64,000 bases of DNA from Oscillospiraceae bacterium (GTDB taxonomy: Bacteria > Bacillota > Clostridia > Oscillospirales > UBA644). Shown piece by piece: positions 43,853-52,991 of the stretch. The stretch is from positions 55,972 through 119,971 of the forward strand of contig SVMT01000003.1 of NCBI GenBank assembly GCA_015067305.1, read 5' to 3'. The notes beneath the pieces were generated by a model. That model did no database searches, was not told the origin of the DNA, and saw only the letters and a list, made by a program, of their open reading frames with translations. The first letter of the stretch is position 1. Each line of letters begins with the position of its first letter. The position numbers and the translations under genes were made by a program.

Positions 43853-43872
43853 CCCCGAAAATAAATTCGGGG
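43853..43872 (-). terminator. Riboswitch expression-platform terminator
   Basis: Minus strand CCCCGAATTTATTTTCGGGG followed by AATTTTTTT, between the FMN aptamer and the ribU ribosome site. It should form when FMN is bound and stop transcription before ribU. Confidence 0.85.
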
Positions 43873-43918
43873 ATAACATTACGCAGAAAACATACGAATA
43901 TAAAATCCATATGAACAA

Positions 43919-44032
43919 AAGTTTCTTTCATCCGGACTTTAACCGTCGGCACAGGAATCTCACCTGTTCGGCACCTGAAAAGTGTTAGCGGGCTTTACCG
44001 CCGGTAGAGAATTACACTCAACCCCAAAACTT
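43919..44032 (-). promoter_or_regulatory. FMN riboswitch (RFN element)
   Basis: Minus strand shows the RFN core: CTACCGGCGGTAAAGCCCGC, then CAGGTGAGATTCCTGTGCCGACGG and TTAAAGTCCGGATGAAAGAA. The closing P1 pairs AAGTTT (44032-44027) with AAACTT (43924-43919). Followed by a terminator before ribU. Confidence 0.97.
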
Positions 44033-44038
44033 AAGTAT

Positions 44039-44067
44039 ATTATACTACATTATATGCAGTTTGTCAA
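44039..44067 (-). promoter_or_regulatory. Promoter of the FMN riboswitch-ribU transcript
   Basis: Minus strand TTGACA, 17-bp spacer, TATAAT; the RNA would begin within a few bases of the aptamer's P1. Confidence 0.85.
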
Positions 44068-44081
44068 TACCTTGAGCAGAA

Positions 44082-44609
44082 TTATTTTAAAAATCTGAAA
44101 CCGCCTATAATGGGAAGTTCTTTAGCCTTGCCCTGAACAGCATTGATAATACCGATCACAATGAAAATAAATGAAACGATACCAACCAATGAGAATACAG
44201 CGCTGAGTAAGCCGCCAATGAAACTTGCAATGAAATAGCCTATTGTTGTTATGATAGAACTTGCAACACCGATAACTGCTTCAGCGATGAAAAGGATAAG
44301 TCCTTGATTTGCATGGAATTTAGCAAACTTAGACTGAGGTGCAGCAATCAGAGGAATAATGAACAGGAAACCGATATATGACAAGATAGACAAAGCCTTA
44401 TTCTTGTTTATATCATCAGGGTCAAAACCATCTGTTTCGTCTTTTGTATTTACAAAATCAGTAACAGCATCTTCGATCTTCTTCTGATACTCCTCTTTCT
44501 TTGCATCGTTGTTTACATTTTCATTTTTAGCTTCAGTTGCCTGACCGCATGAAGGACAAAATTTTGTTTCATCGGTAAGTTCTGCGCCGCATTTTGTACA
44601 GTATTTCAT
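44082..44609 (-). CDS. Zinc-ribbon, DUF4870 membrane protein
   Basis: 175 aa from the ATG at 44609 (GGAGG eight bases upstream). N-terminal zinc ribbon YCTKCGAELTDETKFCPSCG, a charged linker, then three membrane segments in the DUF4870 pattern (ALSILSYIGFLFIIPLIAAPQSKFAKFHANQGLILFI and a C-terminal VFSLVGIVSFIFIVIGIINAVQGKAKELP). Function unknown. Confidence 0.87.
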   Translation of the reverse strand: MKYCTKCGAELTDETKFCPSCGQATEAKNENVNNDAKKEEYQKKIEDAVTDFVNTKDETDGFDPDDINKNKALSILSYIGFLFIIPLIAAPQSKFAKFHANQGLILFIAEAVIGVASSIITTIGYFIASFIGGLLSAVFSLVGIVSFIFIVIGIINAVQGKAKELPIIGGFRFLK

Positions 44610-44640
44610 ATGTATTACCTCCATATTTTTTCTTTATTAT

Positions 44641-44669
44641 ATTTTATCATGTTTCTTTCAATTTGTCAA
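44641..44669 (-). promoter_or_regulatory. Promoter of the zinc-ribbon DUF4870 gene
   Basis: Minus strand TTGACA, 17-bp spacer, TAAAAT. Confidence 0.8.
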
Positions 44670-44690
44670 GACCTTTTATAAAAACTTAAA

Positions 44691-45362
44691 CTATAAAAGA
44701 ACATCTTTATTTGTACCGTAAAAAATATCGTCTTTTCCGCTGATAAGTTTGCAGAATTCTTCTATTCTCTTCCACATACCGTCTTCGTGATCAAATTCAT
44801 ACGTATGACCCCAAATATAAAATATCTGCGGTGATTCTGGCTTAAGAGTGATAAACTTTTCTGCCAACTCAAAAAGCTTTTCGTCATTATGGTGTAATGT
44901 CGGTTCGAATCTTAAAAGATCTGTTTGAATTTCAAATTTATGAGTAGAATTAACTGTTCTGGAATATTTTACACCTGTATTCTTTTTAATAATATCCACT
45001 ACCCTGTCATTATATGTTCCGTAAGGATAAGCCATTCCTATAACTTCATATCCTGCAATATCGCTGAGTCGGAGTCTGTCTTCTTCGACCTCTTTAATTA
45101 TTTCAGCATCATTAAGTTTGGTAAGATCAGGATGTTTCAAAGTATGAACTGCTACTTCATGCCCTTCATATAAACTGCGAACCTCATTAGATTTTATATT
45201 GCTTTTTCTGTTTTCATTATCAGTAACATCACCAAGGAGCATTGTATTTATGTTAAATGTACCTTTCAATCCATATTTATTAAGTATTTCAATGAAACGC
45301 TTATCCTGTTTTACATTGTCATCGTAACTGAAAGTTACCGCTTTAAGCTTACCGTCAAACAT
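44691..45362 (-). CDS. Polysaccharide deacetylase family protein (cytoplasmic)
   Basis: 223 aa with NodB-fold motifs: TFSYDDN (catalytic Asp and metal Asp), EVAVHTLKHPDL (HxxxH-type metal ligands), GMAYPYGTYND, and IWGHTYEF. No signal peptide, so it acts inside the cell or is atypical. It starts inside the 3' end of the purine nucleoside phosphorylase gene (8-base overlap). Substrate unknown. Confidence 0.88.
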   Translation of the reverse strand: MFDGKLKAVTFSYDDNVKQDKRFIEILNKYGLKGTFNINTMLLGDVTDNENRKSNIKSNEVRSLYEGHEVAVHTLKHPDLTKLNDAEIIKEVEEDRLRLSDIAGYEVIGMAYPYGTYNDRVVDIIKKNTGVKYSRTVNSTHKFEIQTDLLRFEPTLHHNDEKLFELAEKFITLKPESPQIFYIWGHTYEFDHEDGMWKRIEEFCKLISGKDDIFYGTNKDVLL

Positions 45363-46197
45363 CGTAAAAATTCTCCTTTAAATTATAAAATATTCTTTTT
45401 ATCAATCTTTTGAAGTTATCAGAAACTTTATTGGCAACAACTTTAACCTCTTCATGCGATAACGGACTTTCTGAAATTCCCGATGCTTTATTGGTAATAC
45501 AGCTTATGCCGCAAACACTCATTCCGCAATGTTTTGCAGCCATTGCCTCGCAAGCCGTACTCATTCCTACAGCGTCAGCACCTAAAAGTTTAAACATCCT
45601 GACCTCTTCCGGAGTTTCATAATTAGGTCCGGTAGTCTGTAAATAAACTCCTTTTGAAAGCGCTATATTTTCCTCATCTGCAGATTTTTCTATCATCATT
45701 TGTAATTCCTTATTGTAAATGTTTGACATATCAGGGAAACGTATACCCAATTCATCATGATTTTCCCCTATTAACGGTGAAGGTACAAAAGAACTTATAT
45801 GCCCTGTTATCATCATCAAAGTACCCGGATCCCAATTCTCATTCAATCCTCCTGCGGCATTAGTTAAAATGACCGTTTCAACTCCAAGAAGCCTCATAAG
45901 ACGTATAGGTTTCACCACATCAGTCATGGCATAGCCTTCATAATAATGGACCCTTCCCTGCATTAAAACAGCAGTAACACCATTAAACTCAACAAAAACA
46001 AACTGTCCTGAATGTCCGCTTACAGTAGATACAGGGAAATCTTTCAATTCAGAATAATGTACTCTTTCCGATAGAGGAAATTCATCGGCAAGAGAACCCA
46101 ATCCGGAGCCCAATACCAACGCAACTTTTGGAATAATTGATATTTTACTTTTGATATAAGCCGCATTTTCATACAAACTTTTCATGTAATCACTCAT
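45355..46197 (-). CDS. punA: Purine-nucleoside phosphorylase (PNP class I, trimeric)
   Basis: Cleaves inosine and guanosine with phosphate to free base and ribose-1-phosphate. 280 aa with VALVLGSGLGSLADEF, the phosphate-binding GRVHYYEGY, LTNAAGGLNENWDPG, and GADAVGMSTACEAMAAKHCGMSVCGISCITNKASG. Coupled to the deacetylase gene by overlap. A purine permease gene lies 1.9 kb away on the same strand. Confidence 0.95.
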   Translation of the reverse strand: MSDYMKSLYENAAYIKSKISIIPKVALVLGSGLGSLADEFPLSERVHYSELKDFPVSTVSGHSGQFVFVEFNGVTAVLMQGRVHYYEGYAMTDVVKPIRLMRLLGVETVILTNAAGGLNENWDPGTLMMITGHISSFVPSPLIGENHDELGIRFPDMSNIYNKELQMMIEKSADEENIALSKGVYLQTTGPNYETPEEVRMFKLLGADAVGMSTACEAMAAKHCGMSVCGISCITNKASGISESPLSHEEVKVVANKVSDNFKRLIKRIFYNLKENFYDV

Positions 46198-46410
46198 AAT
46201 AGACCTCTTTTCTTATATATTAAACTTGTGGATAGCAAAGAATTCACACTTTAGTCACCATAGCACAATAATCCAGTTTCATGCTATTATATTGTATATT
46301 TCATGTCAAAAGAAGTAAGACTTCTGTTTTTTGTTCACGTACAAATAAGCTATTATTAGACTATGATAAAATATCAATTAATATTTGAAACAATATGGCT
46401 AAATTGCGAT

Positions 46411-46439
46411 TTGCTAAAAATCCGTTTTTGATTTATAAT
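46411..46439 (+). promoter_or_regulatory. SigA-type promoter of spo0A
   Basis: TTGCTA, 17-bp spacer, TATAAT; start near 46446. The rest of the 270-base gap between punA and spo0A holds no gene; I see no clear SigH promoter or consensus 0A box there. Confidence 0.65.
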
Positions 46440-46468
46440 AAAATAAAAAACTCAAAGGAACAGACATC

Positions 46469-47281
46469 ATGGATAATTCAGTAAAAGCAGTAATAGTAGA
46501 GGGGGATATAGAATACAGGAAATTATACATCGACACGATCCAGTCTCTTGGAGCGCAAATAATATCTTCTACGGGAGATCCGATGGCAGCATTAAAAACC
46601 ATAATTGAAAAGCAACCAAAGATACTCATTATGGACATAGTATTACCAGGTATTGACGGAACAGAATACATAACAACTGTAAGGTCTTTAGCTCCTGCCA
46701 CAAATATCATAATCATAACTAATCTTATAAATGAAACCGTCATGAAGCAATGTAACAGTCTTGGAGTTGCAAGATATACAAACAAACCATTGAAACAGGA
46801 TATGATCTCATTCATTCTATCACAATACATAGGATTTGAATCAGTACGAAAAAATATAAAACCTATATCAGACATAATTGAAAATATGAGTAATGAAGCT
46901 TTGGAAAAAACATTGCTTGAATTGAAACTACCGTTTCATATAAAAGGAACCCTTTTCACAAGGTGCGCCTTGAGATTCATGATAAAACAAAATGTGCCTT
47001 TTGAAAAGATCCTTATCACAAAAGAAATATACCCTACAGTCGCAAAAGAATGTGATACCACACCTTCAAAAGTTGAACGAGGTATTCGATATTGTATTGA
47101 TTATATACTTGAAAATGAAACGATGGATATAATATCACCTGATAAATACGGAGTAAACATTGATGGAAATCATAAGTTATCGAACGCCAAATTTCTTATG
47201 ATACTCGCTCGTCACGTTTTGGATAAGCTGGAAGAAACAAATTCATGCGATGACATTGTCAGCATTAATGTACGCAGTTGA
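46469..47281 (+). CDS. spo0A: Stage 0 sporulation response regulator Spo0A (divergent)
   Basis: 270 aa. Receiver domain at about 1-120 with the phospho-acceptor Asp in LIMDIVLPGIDG and the conserved Lys of YTNKPL. The C-terminal Spo0A DNA-binding domain (about 140-265) has LKLPFHIKGTLFTRCAL and ITKEIYPTVAKECDTTPSKVERGIRYCIDYI, including the recognition helix. The acidic pocket reads VIVEGDIEYR where B. subtilis has a DD pair, so one Asp is replaced. Master regulator of entry into sporulation. AAAGGA nine bases upstream of the ATG. Confidence 0.9.
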   Translation: MDNSVKAVIVEGDIEYRKLYIDTIQSLGAQIISSTGDPMAALKTIIEKQPKILIMDIVLPGIDGTEYITTVRSLAPATNIIIITNLINETVMKQCNSLGVARYTNKPLKQDMISFILSQYIGFESVRKNIKPISDIIENMSNEALEKTLLELKLPFHIKGTLFTRCALRFMIKQNVPFEKILITKEIYPTVAKECDTTPSKVERGIRYCIDYILENETMDIISPDKYGVNIDGNHKLSNAKFLMILARHVLDKLEETNSCDDIVSINVRS

Positions 47282-47304
47282 TTTTTATTTTTTCAAAAAA
47301 ACAC

Positions 47305-47333
47305 TTGACTTTCATACCGAACTGATGTATAAT
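47305..47333 (+). promoter_or_regulatory. Promoter of the nitroreductase gene
   Basis: TTGACT, 17-bp spacer, TATAAT; GGAGG follows eleven bases later. Confidence 0.8.
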
Positions 47334-47358
47334 AAAAGAAAAACATCGGAGGAAAATT

Positions 47359-47865
47359 ATGCAAACAAAAGAATGTATTCGCAAAAGACGAAGTATAAGA
47401 GGATATACAGACGAGCCTATCGAGTATTCAGTAATTGAAAAGCTTGTTGAAGATGCAACACTTGCACCATCGGGAATGAACAGACAGCCCTGGAAATTTT
47501 TAATTGTAAGCGATAAAAATAAAATAGAGAAAATTTCAGAGTTATCAGAATCCCAAGGTAATTGGATAAAAACCTCTAAATATCTGCTATTTGTTTTTCT
47601 TGACAAATCAGCATCATACAATTCAGAACGAGATCTTATGTCTATCGGGGCATCAATAGAAAACTTTATGCTATCCGCATGTGACGAAGGTATCGGAACG
47701 TGTTGGTTAGGAGGAATATTATCCTATACAGACGAAATTCTGAATATAATTGGATATGGTGATGACAACTTGTCACTTAAAGCAATTATTACATTGGGAA
47801 AATTTGAAGACAAAGAAATAGTTCCAAACAGAAAACCATTTGCAGATGTTTTAATAAAAATATAA
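47359..47865 (+). CDS. Nitroreductase family flavoprotein
   Basis: 168 aa. ECIRKRRSIRGYTDEPIEYSVIEKLVEDATLAPSGMNRQPWKFLIV is the FMN-binding opening; GIGTCWLGGI and ITLGKFEDKEIVPNRKP match the C-terminal part. FMN-dependent, NAD(P)H-using oxidoreductase of unknown substrate. Shorter than the classical 200-220-aa enzymes but normal for this subfamily. Transcribed alone. Confidence 0.92.
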   Translation: MQTKECIRKRRSIRGYTDEPIEYSVIEKLVEDATLAPSGMNRQPWKFLIVSDKNKIEKISELSESQGNWIKTSKYLLFVFLDKSASYNSERDLMSIGASIENFMLSACDEGIGTCWLGGILSYTDEILNIIGYGDDNLSLKAIITLGKFEDKEIVPNRKPFADVLIKI

Positions 47866-47977
47866 TATCAATAAAAGATGTATTCGAAAGTATTGCAGTC
47901 AGCATTGCAAATATCAAGAAAATTCTTTGATTTATTATAGCACATTTTTTTATTTAAGTCAATACATAACAGAAAAA

Positions 47978-48001
47978 GCACCTCAGAAAACTCTGAGGTG
48001 C
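47978..48001 (-). terminator. Terminator of the purine permease gene
   Basis: Minus strand GCACCTCAGA / TCTGAGGTGC with a 4-base loop, then TTTTTCTGTT. Confidence 0.85.
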
Positions 48002-48051
48002 AAATCTTTCGCAAAAAAACTTTCAATGTTGTTATTACTGTACAATTATGA

Positions 48052-49518
48052 TTACATTGTAACTGTTGCGAACTTGAAGATAAAGAGGATCGCAATGATT
48101 GTAATAACGATATCACGTTTAGAATACTTACCTGTAAGAAGAGTAAGAAGAACATAAGAAATCGCACCGATACCGATACCGTTTGAAATAGAATATGTCA
48201 AAGGCATCATGATAAGTGTAAGGAATGCAGGGATAGCAGCTCTCATATTTGTCATATCAACTTTAGCAAAGCTCTTAAGCATAAGAACGCCTACAAAGAT
48301 AAGCGCAGGAGCTGTTGCGCAAGAAGGAATGATACTTGCGAGAGGGCTGAGGAAGAGTGCTACAAAGAAACAAGCAGATGTTACAAGGCTTGCAAGACCT
48401 GTTCTTGCACCTGCAGCAACACCGGAAGCGGATTCAACGAATGTTGTACATGTAGAAGTACCGAGAACTGCACCTGTTACTGTACCTACAGAGTCACAAA
48501 GCATACATTTATCAACGTCAATGGGATCTCCGTTTTCATCAAGCATATTAGCCTCGGAAGCTGCACCGTAGAGAGTACCGATAGTATCGAACATATCAAC
48601 GAGACAGAAAGAGATAATAAGAATGATTGCAGAGAATACACCACCGATATAAGGAGCTGTAAATGCACTTGTCCAAGCTTCACCATTAAAAAGACCAAAG
48701 AGACCAACATCAGCAAAATCTTTGAAGGACTGACCTACCTGGCTCATATCAAAAGAAGGAACCTGAAGAGTCAGAACATAATAAAGAACAGAGCTGATAA
48801 GGATACTGATAATAACAGCACCTTTAACCTTGAAGTGTGTAAGAACACCAATAATGATGAGACCGATGAAAGCTACAAGTACAGGAGACATTTCTGCAAT
48901 AGCATTAGCCCATGTGAAGCCATCAACGCCAACTTTGGAAATAACACCGTGGAAATCAAAGAACTGAACCAATGTATACTGGTTTGTCTGAATGAGACCT
49001 ACGTTCTGGAATCCGATGAAAGCAATAAACATACCAATACCTGCAGGAATAGCCTGTTTAAGAGCTTCAGGGAGAGCTTTAGCTATATAAGAACGAAGAC
49101 CTGTTACGGAAAGAACAAGGAATACAATACCGGAAAGGAAGATTATAACCAAACCTGACTGATAACCGGTAACAACGTCTGAACCGGAGAAGAATGCACC
49201 GGATACAAAACATGTGCAGAAGAAAGCATTAAGACCCATACCGCAAGCCTGAGCAAAAGGCATACGAGCATAAAGAGCCATAAGAAGAGTACCAACGATT
49301 GCAACGAGGATAGAAGCGATATAAACCGCATTCCATATCTGTCCCATTACACCTGCGTCAGCACCTGCGCCAACGAGCCAACCGCCTGCGCCACCGGCAG
49401 CAACCTGATTGGGGTTAACGAAAATGATATACGCCATTGCGAAGAATGTTGTGAGACCGCCAATAACTTCAGCTCTCACACTGGATCCGCGTTCACGTAT
49501 TTTGAAAAACTTGTCCAT
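48052..49518 (-). CDS. AzgA-type (NCS2) adenine/guanine/hypoxanthine permease
   Basis: 488 aa, about 13 membrane segments. RAEVIGGLTTFFAMAYIIFVNPNQ at the N-terminus is typical of the AzgA/PbuG branch. ACGMGLNAFFCTCF, PAGIGMFIAFIGFQNVG and TCTTFVESASGVAAGARTGLASL are transport motifs. No purine riboswitch is visible upstream; the gap to the CPBP gene is under 60 bases. AGGAGG ribosome site. Probably takes up bases also used with the PunA salvage enzyme encoded nearby. Confidence 0.93.
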   Translation of the reverse strand: MDKFFKIRERGSSVRAEVIGGLTTFFAMAYIIFVNPNQVAAGGAGGWLVGAGADAGVMGQIWNAVYIASILVAIVGTLLMALYARMPFAQACGMGLNAFFCTCFVSGAFFSGSDVVTGYQSGLVIIFLSGIVFLVLSVTGLRSYIAKALPEALKQAIPAGIGMFIAFIGFQNVGLIQTNQYTLVQFFDFHGVISKVGVDGFTWANAIAEMSPVLVAFIGLIIIGVLTHFKVKGAVIISILISSVLYYVLTLQVPSFDMSQVGQSFKDFADVGLFGLFNGEAWTSAFTAPYIGGVFSAIILIISFCLVDMFDTIGTLYGAASEANMLDENGDPIDVDKCMLCDSVGTVTGAVLGTSTCTTFVESASGVAAGARTGLASLVTSACFFVALFLSPLASIIPSCATAPALIFVGVLMLKSFAKVDMTNMRAAIPAFLTLIMMPLTYSISNGIGIGAISYVLLTLLTGKYSKRDIVITIIAILFIFKFATVTM

Positions 49519-49575
49519 ATTTTCTTTACCTCCTGAAAAATATTTATATAAGTATTTTTGCGAACAAATTAAAGA

Positions 49576-50607
49576 TTATATTGATAATTGCATTACTGCA
49601 ATATTTATAACCGTAGTAAAAAGATAAATAACAGTAAATAACCAAAATCCCCATGAATGCATAACAGCTGACAGAAAATCAGCTTTTGTATATCCAGGTG
49701 AATCTTTTGTATATTCTGCAATATTTACAGAATCAATCTGAAACATCGACACTTTATCTTTTTTCTCATGAACTGAAAGAATAATAAAAATAGCAAGAGC
49801 AAGTACAGACACCGCAACAAAGAAAATGTCAACGCATAATGAAATATTATTTAAAAGAGCATTGTCAACGTATTCCTGAAGAACCATAAACAAGCAGGCT
49901 ATAAAATTATTTATAAAATGCAGGACCATAGGAAGTACTATAGAATTGAATCTGATAGCAATATATCCGAGGAATAAACCTATCGCAAATGCAAAAGGAA
50001 TTTGCTGAACAGTTGCATGCATAAGACCGAATGCTATAGAAGATACCACAACAGCGCCGACTTTTCCATATTCAGAAAGACCTGTAAGAACAAATCCTCT
50101 GTATATGAGTTCTTCGCAAATAGCAGGGAGAACCGCCATTACAAAAAACAGCAAAAATATTTCGCCTAAACCATTCGGTGTCGGTATAGCTGAATTTATA
50201 TCCCCTACAGGTATGCCTATCATATTAAACAATTCGGATATCATGTAAGAAATATATGAAAATACCGTAGAAAGACCGGGAAAGATAAGCACGCTCAAAA
50301 GCGAATATACTACAGGAACTTTCTCTTTTTTAATACAGGACCTGAATTTGAACTTACCGATTACAGGTATCAAACACGCAAGCAGAGCTGTTGATATCGG
50401 AAGCAAAAACTGCGGAATGATAAACAAACAGTAAAAATTCGATTTGAGATATACAGCCTCCCCTAAAGAGAAACCGTCAATTATTATCTGAGCTATAAAA
50501 TATAGAATTGCAGAAATAATTGAAACAGCACCGGAAACTACTGAAAATAAAGATAAAATACCAAATGTTGAATTAAGTCTTGATTTTAATTCAAGCGTTT
50601 TTTCCAT
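49576..50607 (-). CDS. CPBP family intramembrane metalloprotease
   Basis: 343 aa, about eight membrane segments. CAAX-protease/Abi motifs: AICEELIYRGFVLTGL (EExxxR), FGLMHATVQQIPFAFAIGLFLGYIAIRF, and VLHFINNFIACLF. The family includes prenyl endopeptidase-like and bacteriocin self-immunity proteins; substrate unknown. Follows the acyltransferase gene by 15 bases. Confidence 0.92.
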   Translation of the reverse strand: MEKTLELKSRLNSTFGILSLFSVVSGAVSIISAILYFIAQIIIDGFSLGEAVYLKSNFYCLFIIPQFLLPISTALLACLIPVIGKFKFRSCIKKEKVPVVYSLLSVLIFPGLSTVFSYISYMISELFNMIGIPVGDINSAIPTPNGLGEIFLLFFVMAVLPAICEELIYRGFVLTGLSEYGKVGAVVVSSIAFGLMHATVQQIPFAFAIGLFLGYIAIRFNSIVLPMVLHFINNFIACLFMVLQEYVDNALLNNISLCVDIFFVAVSVLALAIFIILSVHEKKDKVSMFQIDSVNIAEYTKDSPGYTKADFLSAVMHSWGFWLFTVIYLFTTVINIAVMQLSI

Positions 50608-50622
50608 TCAAAGAACTCCCCC

Positions 50623-51462
50623 TTAATCAACAAGAATAACACCGAGAGCATTACCTAAATGTCCGCCTTCATCAAGAAGTTTTCGAGCTTTGATCTGTAA
50701 TGATGTAAGAGGTGCCTTACTATCTTTAAACTTAGTATCAAAGATACGTTCAATAGCCTGACCGTCATTCTGGGCTTGATTTTCAATAATAGTAAAGCGT
50801 TTACCGAACTTGATTATATTTGATGTTTCGGGAAGAACCTGCGAAAGTCCAGGAGACAACAGCCATGAATGGCAAATAAAACCCTTAAAATCATATTCAG
50901 GGAAATATTTACGGTAAAATGTTTTCGCCAACTCAAGAGACTCACCGCAAAGTTCATCGGTGAAAGAACCTTCCTGTTGAATATGTACATCCAACATTTT
51001 ATCGCCGTTCTTTAAACCGACTGAAATGTCATGGGATGAGCTTTCGGTAAATTCAGTAAAGTTATATTGAAGTCTGCCCAATTTAAATCTGAACAAAACA
51101 ACACTTCCGTTGACCCAAGCTAAATCGGAAAGTCCCAATTTACCATATACTCGTCTGTAATTGTATGCCCAGACTTTAATATCAGACATTGTGTCCTTAT
51201 AAATATCATAAGAGATTCCACGTTTTTCATACTCAGACCAAGCTAATAATGCTTTGCAGAGCATTGCAACGAGTGCTGCCATTCCGTATGTAGTATCATC
51301 ACAAACCTTAGAATTTAAAGATTCACAGTCATCTTTCATTAAATGAAACATTGCAAAATCACGAAACTCTCTTGTATTTTCATCAGAAGAAAAGCTCATA
51401 ATTTCATTTTTTTCGTCTTGTGTGAAACCAATTTCAGTTATCAATTTTTCAAAAGTCATCAT
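50623..51462 (-). CDS. NAT_N/GNAT_C acyltransferase-like protein
   Basis: 279 aa from the ATG at 51462. The C-terminal GNAT_C-type domain shows NGSVVLFRFKLGRLQYNF, DVHIQQEGSFTDELCGESLELAKTFYRKYFPEYDFKGFICHSWLLSPGL and LPETSNIIKFGKRF. The N-terminal helical domain resembles NAT_N. Members are annotated as acyltransferase domain proteins; substrate unknown. The track's extra 20 residues overlap the promoter region. Confidence 0.8.
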   Translation of the reverse strand: MMTFEKLITEIGFTQDEKNEIMSFSSDENTREFRDFAMFHLMKDDCESLNSKVCDDTTYGMAALVAMLCKALLAWSEYEKRGISYDIYKDTMSDIKVWAYNYRRVYGKLGLSDLAWVNGSVVLFRFKLGRLQYNFTEFTESSSHDISVGLKNGDKMLDVHIQQEGSFTDELCGESLELAKTFYRKYFPEYDFKGFICHSWLLSPGLSQVLPETSNIIKFGKRFTIIENQAQNDGQAIERIFDTKFKDSKAPLTSLQIKARKLLDEGGHLGNALGVILVD

Positions 51463-51493
51463 AAGACACCACCGTTCATAATAATACATACAT

Positions 51494-51522
51494 ATTTTAG
51501 CAGAAAATGAAAGAAAAATCAA
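51494..51522 (-). promoter_or_regulatory. Promoter of the acyltransferase-CPBP genes
   Basis: Minus strand TTGATT, 17-bp spacer, TAAAAT with TGC extension. Confidence 0.7.
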
Positions 51523-51638
51523 GATGTTTCTTTCATAAATATTTGATAAATTTATTTGCTGAATTTGTCAACTTTGACTATTTGATTAAACTTCACCATA
51601 AAAATGCAGTTTGGAAGAAAAAATTTTCTTTTAAACTA

Positions 51639-51667
51639 TTGACTTTTTTAAAGTTAAGTTGTATAAT
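51639..51667 (+). promoter_or_regulatory. Promoter of the acidic-tail membrane protein
   Basis: TTGACT, 17-bp spacer, TATAAT. Confidence 0.8.
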
Positions 51668-51705
51668 ATATAGGATACAATAAAATGATTGGAGTATTTA
51701 CCCAA

Positions 51706-52644
51706 ATGAAAACAAAACATTACATAAAATTACTTGCACCGATATGTGTATTCGGTTTCATTTTCAGAGTTCTCGAAATAATGTTCGCAATCGAACCTGA
51801 GACAGGATATTTCGTAACAGGAAGTGTTATCCCTCTTCTGTTCAATATTTACATTATACTTGCGGTGCTGTTCTTCATGTCAGTGATATTTTTCACAAAA
51901 ACAGAGCAAAAACCAGTCAAGAACAGATTTGTTAAATTTACATTTACAGACAATGTCTTCACGATGCTCAGCGCTGTCTTTATTTTAGCAGGCAGTTTGC
52001 AGACATTTGTAAACAAATACTTTATTGACGGAACCCTGACAGATTTCAAGGTGCTTTTCAGCGATATTACTTTCTACACCATAGTTGCCGCTGTTCTTTC
52101 TACATTCTTCCTTGTACAGTTTGCAACATCTCCCAAATCTGTAGCAAAATCAGGTTTTTATACAGTTCTTTCACTTTCAGTTCCCATTTACTATGTGCTC
52201 AGACTTTTTGTGGAATTCACAGATATGTCCAACATACTCTCTCATTCTTACGGTACATATACTATTGTGTTCCTCAGTTTCCTTACATTGGCATTTATAA
52301 ATCTTTCAAAAGTACTTGCAGGTTCACTTTGCAGGAAATATCTGATGGCATTTTCTCTCTGTTCAGTATTCATGGGTGCTATCCACCTTGCAGAATGTGT
52401 TCTTGCATTTATTCCCGGTAACCCTTACAATATTTCGATAAATCTCCTCACATATCTTGCAGACCTGTTCATTTGTCTCATGCTTGTTGCTATTTTCATG
52501 AAAGTATCAAAGAAACAGAAGATCTCTGCAAAAGCAGAAAAAGAACCTGAAGTAACAGAAAAGCTCCCATCTGAGGAAACGATTGAAGACTCCCCTGAAG
52601 CAGAAGAAAAACCTTCTGAAGAAATAAAAGAAGAAAACAACTAA
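51706..52644 (+). CDS. Polytopic membrane protein with acidic tail, unknown
   Basis: About 312 aa. Eight hydrophobic segments fill residues 5-270, then a charged C-terminal tail rich in Glu, Lys and Pro (KQKISAKAEKEPEVTEK...EEKPSEEIKEENN). The start at 51706 has GGAG eleven bases upstream; 51685 is possible. I do not recognise a family. Transcribed alone between its own promoter and terminator. Confidence 0.75.
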   Translation: MKTKHYIKLLAPICVFGFIFRVLEIMFAIEPETGYFVTGSVIPLLFNIYIILAVLFFMSVIFFTKTEQKPVKNRFVKFTFTDNVFTMLSAVFILAGSLQTFVNKYFIDGTLTDFKVLFSDITFYTIVAAVLSTFFLVQFATSPKSVAKSGFYTVLSLSVPIYYVLRLFVEFTDMSNILSHSYGTYTIVFLSFLTLAFINLSKVLAGSLCRKYLMAFSLCSVFMGAIHLAECVLAFIPGNPYNISINLLTYLADLFICLMLVAIFMKVSKKQKISAKAEKEPEVTEKLPSEETIEDSPEAEEKPSEEIKEENN

Positions 52645-52650
52645 ATATCT

Positions 52651-52674
52651 GTCCTCCGAAAGAATTCGGAGGAC
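52651..52674 (+). terminator. Terminator of the acidic-tail membrane protein
   Basis: Stem GTCCTCCGAA/TTCGGAGGAC with a 4-base loop, then ATTTTTTAAT. Confidence 0.9.
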
Positions 52675-52679
52675 ATTTT

Positions 52680-52955
52680 TTAATCTTTCAGTTTATTACC
52701 GTTCTTGATAAGATCCATTTCAGTTAACAACTGATCTATAAACTCTTTATCATTAAGCTCCGTATTGAAATGAGATGCAAATCCTTTTTTGATAAAAATA
52801 CCATTCATTTCCTCAGCAACGGATCTCAATTCAGTTACCGCTTTATCATCTTGTTTATCCTTCACAAAGAAAACACGTGACAACTTCATAAACAGCTGCC
52901 AGCATTTAAAACGGTCTGAACCTTCAAGCTTATTTATAATATCCATACAAGTCAT
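52680..52955 (-). CDS. Small hypothetical protein
   Basis: 91 aa, soluble and mixed charge, no known motif. AAAGG nine bases upstream of the ATG and a promoter further upstream support a real gene. The neighbour downstream is a convergent gene with a terminator only 6 bases from this stop; function cannot be suggested. Confidence 0.65.
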   Translation of the reverse strand: MTCMDIINKLEGSDRFKCWQLFMKLSRVFFVKDKQDDKAVTELRSVAEEMNGIFIKKGFASHFNTELNDKEFIDQLLTEMDLIKNGNKLKD

Positions 52956-52991
52956 ATAATCAAACCTTTCACATTAATTACTTACCCGAAA

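Noticed and set aside
46290-46320. TGTCAAA upstream of spo0A as a 0A box
   Set aside because: One mismatch to the core in AT-rich sequence and distant from the promoter; not strong enough to list.
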